Shown one piece after another: positions 44,832 through 53,140 of a stretch of 64,000 bases of DNA (position 1 is its first letter; every line of letters starts with the position of its first letter). The DNA lies in NCBI RefSeq assembly GCF_009208105.1, contig NZ_WFKL01000001.1, positions 1,240,001 through 1,304,000 on the forward strand. Direction: 5' to 3'. The notes beneath the pieces are model-generated. The model searched no databases and was not told where the DNA came from. It worked only from the letters and a program-made list of their open reading frames with translations. The stretch comes from Rouxiella sp. S1S-2 (GTDB taxonomy: Bacteria > Pseudomonadota > Gammaproteobacteria > Enterobacterales > Enterobacteriaceae). The translations under genes and the position numbers were made by a program.

Positions 44832-45331
44832 AAGTACCTTGTTTTTTAGTTTATTATTAGTGTTTCAAATACGTCCTTGCAAAAGAGGGGGAGGGGAAAA
44901 ATAAGGTGGCCAATCAGTATTGAAATGGGTGAGAAAATAGTGGCCGATCGCGCTGTTTATCCCTTCGCCTTATGTCATAACACTAGGTCTGGTCTGCTTC
45001 TCACCGCTTATAAGGTATAACAGCAAAGGAAAGAGATGTCATATTTTGTGACTCAAATCACAGAAATAGCGGTAATTATAGACGTTGAGTCTATTAGTTG
45101 CGGTTTTCATAAAATTATCTTCTGCATTTTTTAGTTGTGATTTTTAATTCACTCTTTAAGAGGACGGTCGATGATGGTGTTATTTCCTGGCTGACGAGTG
45201 GAGTTATTGAAGGCGAGAGTTTAGGAACGGCAGGTTATTTTTACGTGAATATATGACGGCGGAAAAAGATTATTAAGATTGAATGCAAATGGGAAAAATT
45301 ATTTATTTCATGGCAGTAGCATGTATTTGAG
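44832..45331. other. Long AT-rich upstream region of the MFS gene
   Basis: About 500 nt without a convincing gene. It holds the consensus CRP site at 45047-45062. A seven-codon frame at 45171 behind AGAGGA exists but is too short to claim. Confidence 0.5.
45047..45062 (-). promoter_or_regulatory. Consensus CRP-binding site
   Basis: TGTGACTCAAATCACA matches TGTGA-N6-TCACA at every defined base. It lies about 216 nt upstream of the MFS start codon, so its promoter must be well upstream with a long leader, or it serves another start. Implies cAMP-CRP control of the sugar porter. Confidence 0.75.
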
Positions 45332-45362
45332 AAGAAAAAAAAGCACCCAATGGGTGCTTTTC
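45332..45362 (-). terminator. Terminator after mltD
   Basis: AAGCACCC/GGGTGCTT stem with a 3-nt loop. On the minus strand it is followed by a run of at least eight U, a strong terminator for mltD. Confidence 0.9.
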
Positions 45363-45380
45363 AAAGGCTACAAGGCTGTA

Positions 45381-46757
45381 TCAGCTATCAGGGCTCTGCT
45401 TGCCGCTGACGTATAGCGTAAGCTTTTCGCCAGGCTGAAGGCTGTCCATGCCCGCGTTCCAGCGCATCACATCTTTGATGTTCACGCCATTGCGCTTGGC
45501 AATGCTCGACAACGAATCGCCTTTACGTACCTGATACGTAATGCTGCCGTTGCTGATACCGTTAACGCCGCTGTCTGCCACTTGCAGGGTTTGCCCAACT
45601 TTTAACACGCTCGCCGAGCGTAAATTGTTCCAACGCTGTAAGTCACCGGACTTCACATTCAGTTTGGCTGCAATTCCTGTCAGGCTATCGCCGGAGCGGA
45701 CCTTATAAGAAGCTGCACCAGACGTGCTGTTGCTGGCCAGTCTTGTTTCCTGAACCGCACTGATGTCTCCATCAGCCAGGGAATCTTTAAGCTGGTCGGC
45801 ATGCGCCTTGGGTAACACAATGTAATGAGGGCCGTTAGGGGCCGTGACATTACGTTTGTAGCCGGTATTAAAGGATTTAAGCTTAGTCAGTGACATGCCT
45901 GCCATCTCAGCCGCCTGAGTTAACTGCATCTGTTGGCCCACTTCGACACGCGCTAATGCACGGTCTTCGTCAGGTTTCGGTAAGCTAATCCCGTATTTTT
46001 TACTATGCTTAAGAATATCGCTAAGCGCCAACATCTTGGGTACATAAATCGACGTTTCACGAGGAAGCGCCAGTGACCAGAAGTCAGTCGGTCGACCTTT
46101 TGCTTTATTCTGTTTAATCGCTTGCATCACGCGACCTTCACCGCTGTTGTAAGCTGCAATGGTTAACAACCAGTCGCCGCCAAACATTTTGTTCAGGCTC
46201 TGCATCATATCAAGCGCAGCAGTTGTCGATGCCACAACATCGCGGCGACCGTCATACCACTGGTTTTGTTTCAAACCATAGTTGCGACCCGTACTTGGCA
46301 CAATCTGCCATAACCCAGCGGCATTAGCTGCTGAAGTTGCTTTGGGGTCAAAAGCGCTCTCCACTATGGGTAGCAGTACCAGTTCCATCGGCATATTGCG
46401 TTTCTTAATCTGCTCGGTGATCCAGTACATGTACGGCTCTGCCCGTAATGTTACATCGTGGAGATAGCTCTTCTGTTTCAAATATTTTACTTTTTGCTCA
46501 CGGATCCGGGAATTATCCGGAACCTTCATCTTCAGCTCGTCGCCAATGAAGTTCCACAGATTCTTTTGCGCATTGGGGTCACTCGTACCTAACCACTGCG
46601 CCGATGTCGACTGACCATCGTCTGTGTACTCTCCTGCTTCACTTTGACTTGCCGAAGACAAACTCTGTGCATGCTGTTCTGGAACCTTGACGTCCTGCCT
46701 GGACGCCTGGCAACCCACTAGCAACACTGAGGCGAAGATAATCGCTTTAGCCTTCAT
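45381..46757 (-). CDS. mltD: Membrane-bound lytic murein transglycosylase D
   Basis: 458 residues from the ATG at 46757, giving MKAKAIIFASVLLVGC with lipidated C16; the frame reaches to 46817 but the E. coli protein (452 residues) starts here. SLT domain with catalytic Glu133 in PIVESAFDP and AAGLWQIVPSTGRNYG, then two LysM repeats near the C-terminus (YKVRSGDSLTGIAAKL and YQVRKGDSLSSIAKRN) that bind peptidoglycan. Confidence 0.95.
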   Translation of the reverse strand: MKAKAIIFASVLLVGCQASRQDVKVPEQHAQSLSSASQSEAGEYTDDGQSTSAQWLGTSDPNAQKNLWNFIGDELKMKVPDNSRIREQKVKYLKQKSYLHDVTLRAEPYMYWITEQIKKRNMPMELVLLPIVESAFDPKATSAANAAGLWQIVPSTGRNYGLKQNQWYDGRRDVVASTTAALDMMQSLNKMFGGDWLLTIAAYNSGEGRVMQAIKQNKAKGRPTDFWSLALPRETSIYVPKMLALSDILKHSKKYGISLPKPDEDRALARVEVGQQMQLTQAAEMAGMSLTKLKSFNTGYKRNVTAPNGPHYIVLPKAHADQLKDSLADGDISAVQETRLASNSTSGAASYKVRSGDSLTGIAAKLNVKSGDLQRWNNLRSASVLKVGQTLQVADSGVNGISNGSITYQVRKGDSLSSIAKRNGVNIKDVMRWNAGMDSLQPGEKLTLYVSGKQSPDS

Positions 46758-46826
46758 GTGTGTGTCATAGTTGCTTAAAAGACGAGCAATACTACTTTGC
46801 CACGCCAAAAAAGACAACTAAAAGCT

Positions 46827-47582
46827 TCAGAAGCTATCCTTGAGCTGGCGTAAAAGCGCAAAAACCTGCCAGTCGTGCGTTATGCTTTCGTTAAGGTTTA
46901 AATTGTTTTGTAAATCAATGTCATGGCAGCGTAAGAATAGGTTGATTTTACGTTCTAAACCGAGGGTTGTAGGCAGGGATGATTGCCCATTTTTGCGCTT
47001 ATCCAGCACGGTTTGTTCATGTGCTGAAATATCGGAATCGTCTGGCATGATTGAGCGTGAAAACTTAAGATTTGAGACTGTATATTCGTGCGCGCAACAG
47101 ACAAGGGTTTCGTCAGGAAGTTCCGCTAAGCGTTGAAACGATTGGTGCATTTGCTGTGGAGTGCCTTCGAATAAACGTCCGCATCCGGCAGAAAACATCG
47201 TATCGCCACAGAAAAGATAAGGCGCGCTGTAGTATGAAATGTGACCAAGAGTGTGCCCGGGTGTAGCAAAAATCGACCAATTTACCCCCCCTATTTCGAC
47301 CTCATCACCGTTTTTAAGAATTATCTTAGCCCCCTTGTCTAAAGTTTCTTCAGGTCCGTACACTTTTACAGCAGGGAATTGCTCAACAATTGCGCTAACG
47401 CCACCGACGTGATCGCCATGGTGGTGAGTTAGAATGATGGCTGAGGGGGTTAAATTTCGTGCGGCCAATGCCTCAAGCACTGGCGCAGATTCGCCCGGAT
47501 CAACGATCACACAATGACCATTTTGGTCGTCAAGCAACCAAATGTAGTTGTCCTGTAATGCCGGAATACTGATAAGATTCAT
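46827..47582 (-). CDS. gloB: Hydroxyacylglutathione hydrolase (glyoxalase II)
   Basis: 251 residues as in E. coli. Metallo-beta-lactamase fold with the binuclear metal motif [10 protein letters not shown], then GHTLGHISY and [17 protein letters not shown]. It hydrolyses S-lactoylglutathione to lactate. ATG 47582 is preferred over the GTG one codon before because AGGAG is six bases from it. Confidence 0.96.
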   Translation of the reverse strand: MNLISIPALQDNYIWLLDDQNGHCVIVDPGESAPVLEALAARNLTPSAIILTHHHGDHVGGVSAIVEQFPAVKVYGPEETLDKGAKIILKNGDEVEIGGVNWSIFATPGHTLGHISYYSAPYLFCGDTMFSAGCGRLFEGTPQQMHQSFQRLAELPDETLVCCAHEYTVSNLKFSRSIMPDDSDISAHEQTVLDKRKNGQSSLPTTLGLERKINLFLRCHDIDLQNNLNLNESITHDWQVFALLRQLKDSF

Positions 47583-47626
47583 CACAAACTCCTGTTAAGC
47601 ACTTGCCTGAAAGTTGAAAAAAAATC

Positions 47627-48352
47627 ATGAAGTCAGCACATATTCGCAAAAAGCTCGTGGTGCCTTCATCCTGGGACGATATTCCCCGTGGTGATTACTA
47701 CCGTGCCGCGCTTGAAGAACAACTGCAACCTTGGTGGAGCAAGTTGTATGGCTTTCATTTACTTAAAATTGGCAATTTAAGCACTGAAATCAATAGTGAA
47801 GACTGCACTATTTCGCATCAGGTTAACGTTGCACCGGAGGGAGAAAAGGTGCACGTTCGTGGTGATCCTTACTCTCTGCCGTTTGAACAGAAGTCGGTCG
47901 ACGCCTGTCTGCTGTGCCACACCCTAAATTATGCTACCGATCCGCACCGTATTTTGCGCGAGGTTGACCGGGTGCTGATAGATGATGGTTGGCTGGTAAT
48001 CAGTGGATTTGCGCCGCTGAGCGTATTGGGGATTGGGAAATGCATCCCCTTTTTACGCAAGCGCCAGCCGTTTAGCAGCCGCATGTTCAGCCAGACAAGA
48101 TTAATTGACTGGCTGAGCCTGCTCAATTATGAAGTCATGTTTAAATCACGATTTCAGGTATTACCGTGGCATAAGCAGGGTGGACGCATGATTAGCACCC
48201 ACCTCCCGGCGTTGGGCTGCATGACGGTGATTGTGGCAAGAAAGCGTACGCTGCCGCTGCAGCCTACCGCTAAAAAAATGCCCGCACGCCGACAGTCTAT
48301 AGCACAACCGGTCGGCGCCAATAAAAGCTACCGTAAAGAGCACGATGACTAA
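47627..48352 (+). CDS. yafS: SAM-dependent methyltransferase YafS
   Basis: 241 residues, class I methyltransferase fold (Methyltransf_11 type): GDPYSLPFEQKSVDACLLCHTLNYATDPHRIL-type post-I to motif IV region, then a basic C-terminal tail. Substrate unknown. Divergent from gloB and convergent with rnhA, as E. coli yafS. Confidence 0.88.
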   Translation: MKSAHIRKKLVVPSSWDDIPRGDYYRAALEEQLQPWWSKLYGFHLLKIGNLSTEINSEDCTISHQVNVAPEGEKVHVRGDPYSLPFEQKSVDACLLCHTLNYATDPHRILREVDRVLIDDGWLVISGFAPLSVLGIGKCIPFLRKRQPFSSRMFSQTRLIDWLSLLNYEVMFKSRFQVLPWHKQGGRMISTHLPALGCMTVIVARKRTLPLQPTAKKMPARRQSIAQPVGANKSYRKEHDD

Positions 48353-48368
48353 CTCGGCGTCGTGCAGG

Positions 48369-48836
48369 CTACTTTTCTGGCTGATAACCTACGTCTTCGA
48401 GCGTTGGATTACCGGCAGCGTTGCGCGCCAGTTCATCACAGCGTTCGTTTTCCGGGTGACCGGCGTGACCTTTTACCCACATCCAGTTCAGGGTGTGGGT
48501 CTGAATCGCTGCATCAAGGCGTTTCCATAAATCGACGTTTTTCACCGGCTTTTTATCAGCCGTTTTCCAACCGCGCTTTTTCCAGTTGTGGATCCACATC
48601 GTGATCCCCTGGCGCACGTACTGGCTGTCGGTGCTCAGCGTCACATCGCAGGGCGTGGTCAATGCCTCAAGCGAAACAATGGCCGCCATCAGCTCCATGC
48701 GGTTGTTGGTCGTCAGTCGATAACCGGCACTGAACGGTTTTTCATGCTCTTTATAGCGCAATATTGCGCCGTAACCACCGGGTCCCGGATTGCCGAGGCA
48801 AGATCCGTCGGTGAAAATTTCTACCTGTTTGCGCAT
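48369..48836 (-). CDS. rnhA: Ribonuclease HI
   Basis: 155 residues, identical length to E. coli. Catalytic D10 ([12 protein letters not shown]), the Glu in NNRMELMA, the Asp in STDSQYV, and [15 protein letters not shown] near the C-terminus. It degrades RNA in RNA:DNA hybrids. It diverges from dnaQ with closely spaced starts, so the two promoters overlap, as described in E. coli. Confidence 0.97.
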   Translation of the reverse strand: MRKQVEIFTDGSCLGNPGPGGYGAILRYKEHEKPFSAGYRLTTNNRMELMAAIVSLEALTTPCDVTLSTDSQYVRQGITMWIHNWKKRGWKTADKKPVKNVDLWKRLDAAIQTHTLNWMWVKGHAGHPENERCDELARNAAGNPTLEDVGYQPEK

Positions 48837-48906
48837 CTCTGGTAGACTCTTCCATCAGAATGTAAAAGCCAAGTCTGACATAAACGAGCGCTATGAGCAC
48901 TGCAAT

Positions 48907-49662
48907 ATGCTAACAACACCTACCAGACAGATTGTTCTCGATACCGAAACTACCGGTATGAATAAGCTGGGCGTCCACTATGAAGGACACCGCATCATCG
49001 AAATCGGTGCCGTTGAGGTTATCAACCGGCGCTTGACCGGCCGTAATTTTCACGTGTACCTCAAGCCCGACAGGTTGGTGGATCCCGAAGCCTTCGGTAT
49101 TCACGGCATTAGTGACGAATTTTTAGCCGATAAGCCGACTTTCGCTGAAATCGCCGATGACTTCCTGGACTATATTCGCGGCGGCGAATTGGTGATTCAC
49201 AACGCGAACTTTGACATCGGTTTTATGGACTACGAGTTCGGCATGCTGGGGCGCAACCTTCCCAAAACCGAAACGTTTTGTAAAATTACCGATAGCCTGT
49301 TCATGGCGCGCAAGCTGTTCCCCGGTAAACGCAACAACCTTGATGCGCTCAGCGATCGTTATCTAATCGATAACAGCAAGCGAACGCTGCACGGCGCTTT
49401 ACTTGACTCCGAAATCCTCGCCGAAGTTTATCTAATGATGACCGGTGGGCAGACGCTGATGAAGTTTTCCCACGAAGGTGAGCAAAATACCGGCGCCGAC
49501 GGATTGGATATTCAGCCGATTTTGCGTCCCGCCTCAGGATTACGGGTATTGATGGCGAGTGATGAAGAGTTGAGCGCGCATGAAACGCGTCTGGATTTGG
49601 TCATGAAGAAGGGAGGTACCTGCCTGTGGCGTCCGGCACCGCCGGAAACACAGTCAGAATGA
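48907..49662 (+). CDS. dnaQ: DNA polymerase III epsilon subunit (proofreading 3'-5' exonuclease)
   Basis: About 251 residues. DEDDh exonuclease motifs: VLDTETTG (Exo I), NANFDIGFMDYE (Exo II) and HGALLDSEILAEVYL (Exo III), then the C-terminal segment that binds DnaE. The start used is ATG 48907 (MLTTPTRQIV). The ATG that matches the E. coli start (48893) opens only a six-codon frame here that stops at 48911-48913, overlapping the used start. Confidence 0.93.
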   Translation: MLTTPTRQIVLDTETTGMNKLGVHYEGHRIIEIGAVEVINRRLTGRNFHVYLKPDRLVDPEAFGIHGISDEFLADKPTFAEIADDFLDYIRGGELVIHNANFDIGFMDYEFGMLGRNLPKTETFCKITDSLFMARKLFPGKRNNLDALSDRYLIDNSKRTLHGALLDSEILAEVYLMMTGGQTLMKFSHEGEQNTGADGLDIQPILRPASGLRVLMASDEELSAHETRLDLVMKKGGTCLWRPAPPETQSE

Positions 49663-49739
49663 AATGCCGAATTATGCGACGCCAATTTAATCGCCCTGCG
49701 GAAATACTGAGCAAATAGAATTATTTGTCAGAAAAAGCA

Positions 49740-49768
49740 TTGACGGAATCATTGGTCAACCGTAATAT
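49740..49768 (+). promoter_or_regulatory. Promoter of the free-standing tRNA-Asp gene
   Basis: -35 TTGACG and -10 TAATAT with a 17-nt spacer, about 46 nt before the tRNA. Confidence 0.78.
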
Positions 49769-49814
49769 TCGCCTCGTTCCAGTGACATGGGGCGGCAGTA
49801 AAAAGAAGTAAAGT

Positions 49815-49891
49815 GGAGCGGTAGTTCAGTTGGTTAGAATACCTGCCTGTCACGCAGGGGGTCGCGGGTTCGAGCCCCGTCCGTTCCGCCA
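49815..49891 (+). tRNA. aspV: tRNA-Asp (GTC), single-gene copy
   Basis: 77 nt, identical to the copy at 24885-24961; anticodon GTC, encoded CCA. It follows dnaQ as aspV does in E. coli. The genes after it are not those of E. coli, so it marks a backbone/accessory border. Confidence 0.97.
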
Positions 49892-49897
49892 CATTCA

Positions 49898-49929
49898 GAA
49901 GCCCTGATTCAGCAATGAATCAGGGCTTC
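49898..49929. terminator. Hairpin after tRNA-Asp
   Basis: Fourteen-base-pair stem GAAGCCCTGATTCA/TGAATCAGGGCTTC with a GCAA loop. Only a weak T-rich tail (CTGCTTTTA) follows. It lies between the tRNA and the convergent hpxC gene. Confidence 0.75.
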
Positions 49930-49951
49930 GCTGCTTTTATCCTTCCAGAAA

Positions 49952-51457
49952 CTACTCTTTACCCAGTTCGGCCTTCACATAGTTCATTGACGTCGCCGCC
50001 GCGCGGTCGTGTCGTGCGATAAAGCGGTAGAATCCACCCGATAAAAATGCGCCAATAAACCAGCTAAAGTTTGCCACCTGATGCAGGCTTGGCGTAAAGC
50101 TAATCAGCAGGCCAATCGCCACCGCCGGCAACAGTGAGCCAATGGCTTTCGGGTTGAAACCGTTGCGATACCAGTAACGACCTGAAGGCGTGTCGTTGAA
50201 CAAAGCATCCACGTCGAGATGTCCGCGTTTAATCAGATAATAATCCACCAGCAAAATGCCGAACAGCGGTCCAATAAACGCGCCCAGCACGTCGAGGGTA
50301 TAATGAATCAGCTCAGGCGACTGGAACAGGTTCCACGGCGTCAGCAGAACAGAACCTACCGCCGCAATCATCCCGCCGGTGCGGAAGCTAATTTTTTGCG
50401 GTGAACAGTTGGAGAAGTCAAAGGCTGGGGAGACGAAGTTGGCAACAATATTGATGCCGATAGTGGCAATAATCATCGTCAGCAGGCCAAGCGCAACGGC
50501 AACGCTATTACCCACACGGCTTACGGTTTCAATCGGGTCGGTAATCATGGTGCCGAACAGCGACTGTGTGCCGGAGACAATCACCACAGTAACAATCGAG
50601 AACAGCAGGAAGTTAAACGGCAGGCCCCAACGGTTGCCGCGGCGGATTTCGCCCATGCTTTTGCCGTAGCGAGAGAAATCCCCAAAGTTAAGCAGCGGAC
50701 CAGAGAAGTAAGACACCACCAGCGCCGTTGCGGTAATCATCTCCCAGGTTTGTTGGCCCGCAGACAAAGATTTGCTTGCCAGGGTAAATGAAATATTGCT
50801 CAGACCGGTTTTGTATACAATCCATCCAGCCAACATCAGCATCACCACATACACAGCCGGGCCCGCCACGTCGATAAAGCGTTTAATCGCGCTCATGCCG
50901 TGCCAGAACACCATTGCCTGCAGTACCCACATCACGCCAAAACAAATCCAGCCCAATGCAGAAAGACCCAGCCAGTGTGGCACTGTCAGCGGATTAAGCG
51001 CCGGGAAGAACTTGAGCATCACCAGCATCAGCGCGCTGGCGGCCAGATAGGTTTGAATACCGTACCAGGCAAAGGCAATCAGACCGCGGATCACCGCCGG
51101 AATATTCGCACCAAACACGCCAAAGGCCTGACGACAAATAACCGCATAAGGTACGCCCGCTTGCTGGCTGGGTTTTGCCACCAGATTGGCGCAGAGCTGC
51201 ACGATGCAAATGCCGCACAGCAGGCAAATCAGTACCTGCCAGCTTGCCAGCCCGAGGGTGAAGAAACTGGCGGCAACAACGTAACCTCCCATGCTGTGTA
51301 CGTCTGACATCCAGAAGGAAAAGATGTTGTACCAACTCCAGTTCTGATCGCGGGTTGGTGCCAAATCATCATTGCATAACCTGGGGCTGTAGTGCGGTTT
51401 GATAATTCCGGCACTCAGGTGAGGGTCAGCAACAGAGCTGTTTTCCTGGTTTGGCAT
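49952..51457 (-). CDS. hpxC: NCS1-family allantoin permease (HpxC-like)
   Basis: 501 residues from ATG 51457, which has AGGAG eight bases upstream; the frame is open nine codons further. About 12 membrane segments. NCS1 traits: NDDLAPTRDQNWSWYNIFSFWMSD at the start region and GPLLNFGDFSRYGKS. The name follows from its place, divergent from racemase and allantoinase genes as in the Klebsiella hpx cluster. Uracil or hydantoin uptake would be the alternative. Confidence 0.83.
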   Translation of the reverse strand: MPNQENSSVADPHLSAGIIKPHYSPRLCNDDLAPTRDQNWSWYNIFSFWMSDVHSMGGYVVAASFFTLGLASWQVLICLLCGICIVQLCANLVAKPSQQAGVPYAVICRQAFGVFGANIPAVIRGLIAFAWYGIQTYLAASALMLVMLKFFPALNPLTVPHWLGLSALGWICFGVMWVLQAMVFWHGMSAIKRFIDVAGPAVYVVMLMLAGWIVYKTGLSNISFTLASKSLSAGQQTWEMITATALVVSYFSGPLLNFGDFSRYGKSMGEIRRGNRWGLPFNFLLFSIVTVVIVSGTQSLFGTMITDPIETVSRVGNSVAVALGLLTMIIATIGINIVANFVSPAFDFSNCSPQKISFRTGGMIAAVGSVLLTPWNLFQSPELIHYTLDVLGAFIGPLFGILLVDYYLIKRGHLDVDALFNDTPSGRYWYRNGFNPKAIGSLLPAVAIGLLISFTPSLHQVANFSWFIGAFLSGGFYRFIARHDRAAATSMNYVKAELGKE

Positions 51458-51572
51458 AGATCGTGCTCCTGTCATAAACAACATTTGAAATAGGGGGAAG
51501 CCGATGTCCGGCTTTCCAAAAAATTAATCATTCAAATGTGCAGTGCAGGAATTAGGCCAAATTTCATTTTTT

Positions 51573-51623
51573 GTATACAAAAAAATATTTTCATGTATAC
51601 GATAAGTTATGTGTTCGGTATAC
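51573..51623. promoter_or_regulatory. Triple GTATAC palindrome, probable HpxS operator
   Basis: Three GTATAC cores at 51573-51578 (in TTGTATACAA), 51595-51600 and 51618-51623, spaced 22 and 23 nt, about two helical turns. The form fits the GTM-KAC dyads bound by FCD-type GntR regulators. They lie between the divergent hpxC and hpxS genes, so HpxS probably binds here to control both. Confidence 0.7.
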
Positions 51624-51632
51624 GGAGTAGTG

Positions 51633-52376
51633 ATGATGACCAGCTGGAACGGCCTGAATACGGCTTATTTTACTGAGGATAAGGATGACCATATTTACAA
51701 CGCACTGGTGCGTTCGATAGTCGAGCACACGCTGTTACCCGGTAATAAATTGCCTGAAGAAGCGCTGGCCGACGCATTTTCCGTCAGCCGCACGGGTATC
51801 CGTCGCGTTCTTCAACGCCTTGCCGCAGTGCAACTTGTGACGCTGTTGCCCAAACGTGGTGCGCACGTCACTACGCCGGACGCTGAAGAGTCACGCAGCG
51901 TGTTTACCACCCGAAAAATTCTCGAGTGCGCCAATATGACCCACGTGGTGGCGCACTGTCAGTCGCCTCATCTGGCTGCGATGAAGAAACTGGTGAATGA
52001 AGAGAAAAAAGCCCATGAGGATCGCGACGGTCCGGCGGCAATCCGCCTTTCTGCGGCTTTTCACGTTCAGCTACAGGCTATCTCCGGCAATAAAGTGCTG
52101 ACCGAAACCGTTTCTCAGCTGACGTTACGCTCCTCGCTGGCGATAGCCGCCTGGGGAGCACCGTGGCAGCAGGGTTGTCGTTGTCACGATCACGACGACC
52201 TGCTGGCATTGTTGAAAAAGCGCGACGCTGCGGCGTTGGCCGAAAAAATGGCGCAACATTTTGACGATATTGTGGCCAGTCTGCGTTTTGAAAGCAGTGA
52301 GGGGCCAACGCCCGACTTTGCGCAAATTTTTTCCGGCATCACGGTGCCGCAGGTCAATGTCAAGGAGGGGCACTGA
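51633..52376 (+). CDS. hpxS: GntR-family regulator (HpxS-like)
   Basis: About 247 residues. N-terminal winged helix (KLPEEALADAFSVSRTGIRRVLQRLAA) and a C-terminal FCD all-helical effector domain. ATG 51633 or 51636 follows GGAG at 51624-51627; the longer frame from 51609 would overlap the third GTATAC site. Klebsiella HpxS responds to allantoin, so the same is likely here. Overlaps hpxA by 1 nt. Confidence 0.82.
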   Translation: MMTSWNGLNTAYFTEDKDDHIYNALVRSIVEHTLLPGNKLPEEALADAFSVSRTGIRRVLQRLAAVQLVTLLPKRGAHVTTPDAEESRSVFTTRKILECANMTHVVAHCQSPHLAAMKKLVNEEKKAHEDRDGPAAIRLSAAFHVQLQAISGNKVLTETVSQLTLRSSLAIAAWGAPWQQGCRCHDHDDLLALLKKRDAAALAEKMAQHFDDIVASLRFESSEGPTPDFAQIFSGITVPQVNVKEGH

Positions 52377-53122
52377 TGACGGGGTCATCTCTGTGTATAC
52401 AGCTAATCAATCCTAATACCAGTCTTGGCATGACGGAAGTAATGGCGGCAACTGCCCGTCTGGTGGCATCGCCCGGAACCGAAATCCTGGCCGTATGTCC
52501 CGAGGAAGGTGCGCCGTCGATTGAGGGACATTTTGATGAAGCGATTGCCACGCTCGGCGTTTTGCAGCAGGTAAAAGCGGGGCGTGAGGCCAGAGTTGAT
52601 GGCCATATTATTGCCTGTTTTGGTGACCCCGGACTGCTGGCGGCGCGTGAGCTTGCCCGTGCGCCAGTGGTGGGGATTGCCGAAGCTGCCATGCATATGG
52701 CCACGCTGGTGGCGACTCGATTCTCGATTGTCACTACGCTGCCGCGCACCCTGGTGATCGCTCGCCATTTACTGCATCAGTATGGATTTGAGCGCCACTG
52801 CGCCGCGCTCCACGCTATCGACTTGCCGGTACTTTCGCTCGACGACGGCAGCGGAATGGCGCAACGAAAGGTGCGTGAACAGTGTATCAAGGCTAAGCAA
52901 AACGACGGCAGCGGTGCCATTGTGCTCGGCTGCGGTGGCATGGCCGACTTAGCACAGGAACTGACTCTCGAGCTGGGCATTCCGGTGATTGACGGTGTAA
53001 GCGCCGCGGTGCGCCTGATTGAATCACTGCACGCCCTGCGCCTGACCACCAGCAAATTTGGCGATCTCGATTACCCCCTGCCTAAGCCGCTCTCAGGCCG
53101 TTTTGCAGACCTCAATAACTAG
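52376..53122 (+). CDS. hpxA: Allantoin racemase (Asp/Glu/hydantoin racemase family)
   Basis: 248 residues. Cofactor-independent racemase with the two catalytic cysteines C81 (CFGDPGL) and C186 (VLGCGGMAD) and the N-terminal LINPNTS phosphate/substrate loop. It interconverts the allantoin enantiomers so that the allantoinase can use both. Start overlaps the hpxS stop (TGATG). A TGTATACA lies 18 nt into the gene. Confidence 0.85.
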   Translation: MTGSSLCIQLINPNTSLGMTEVMAATARLVASPGTEILAVCPEEGAPSIEGHFDEAIATLGVLQQVKAGREARVDGHIIACFGDPGLLAARELARAPVVGIAEAAMHMATLVATRFSIVTTLPRTLVIARHLLHQYGFERHCAALHAIDLPVLSLDDGSGMAQRKVREQCIKAKQNDGSGAIVLGCGGMADLAQELTLELGIPVIDGVSAAVRLIESLHALRLTTSKFGDLDYPLPKPLSGRFADLNN

Positions 53123-53140
53123 CGACAAGCAGAGAAAACA

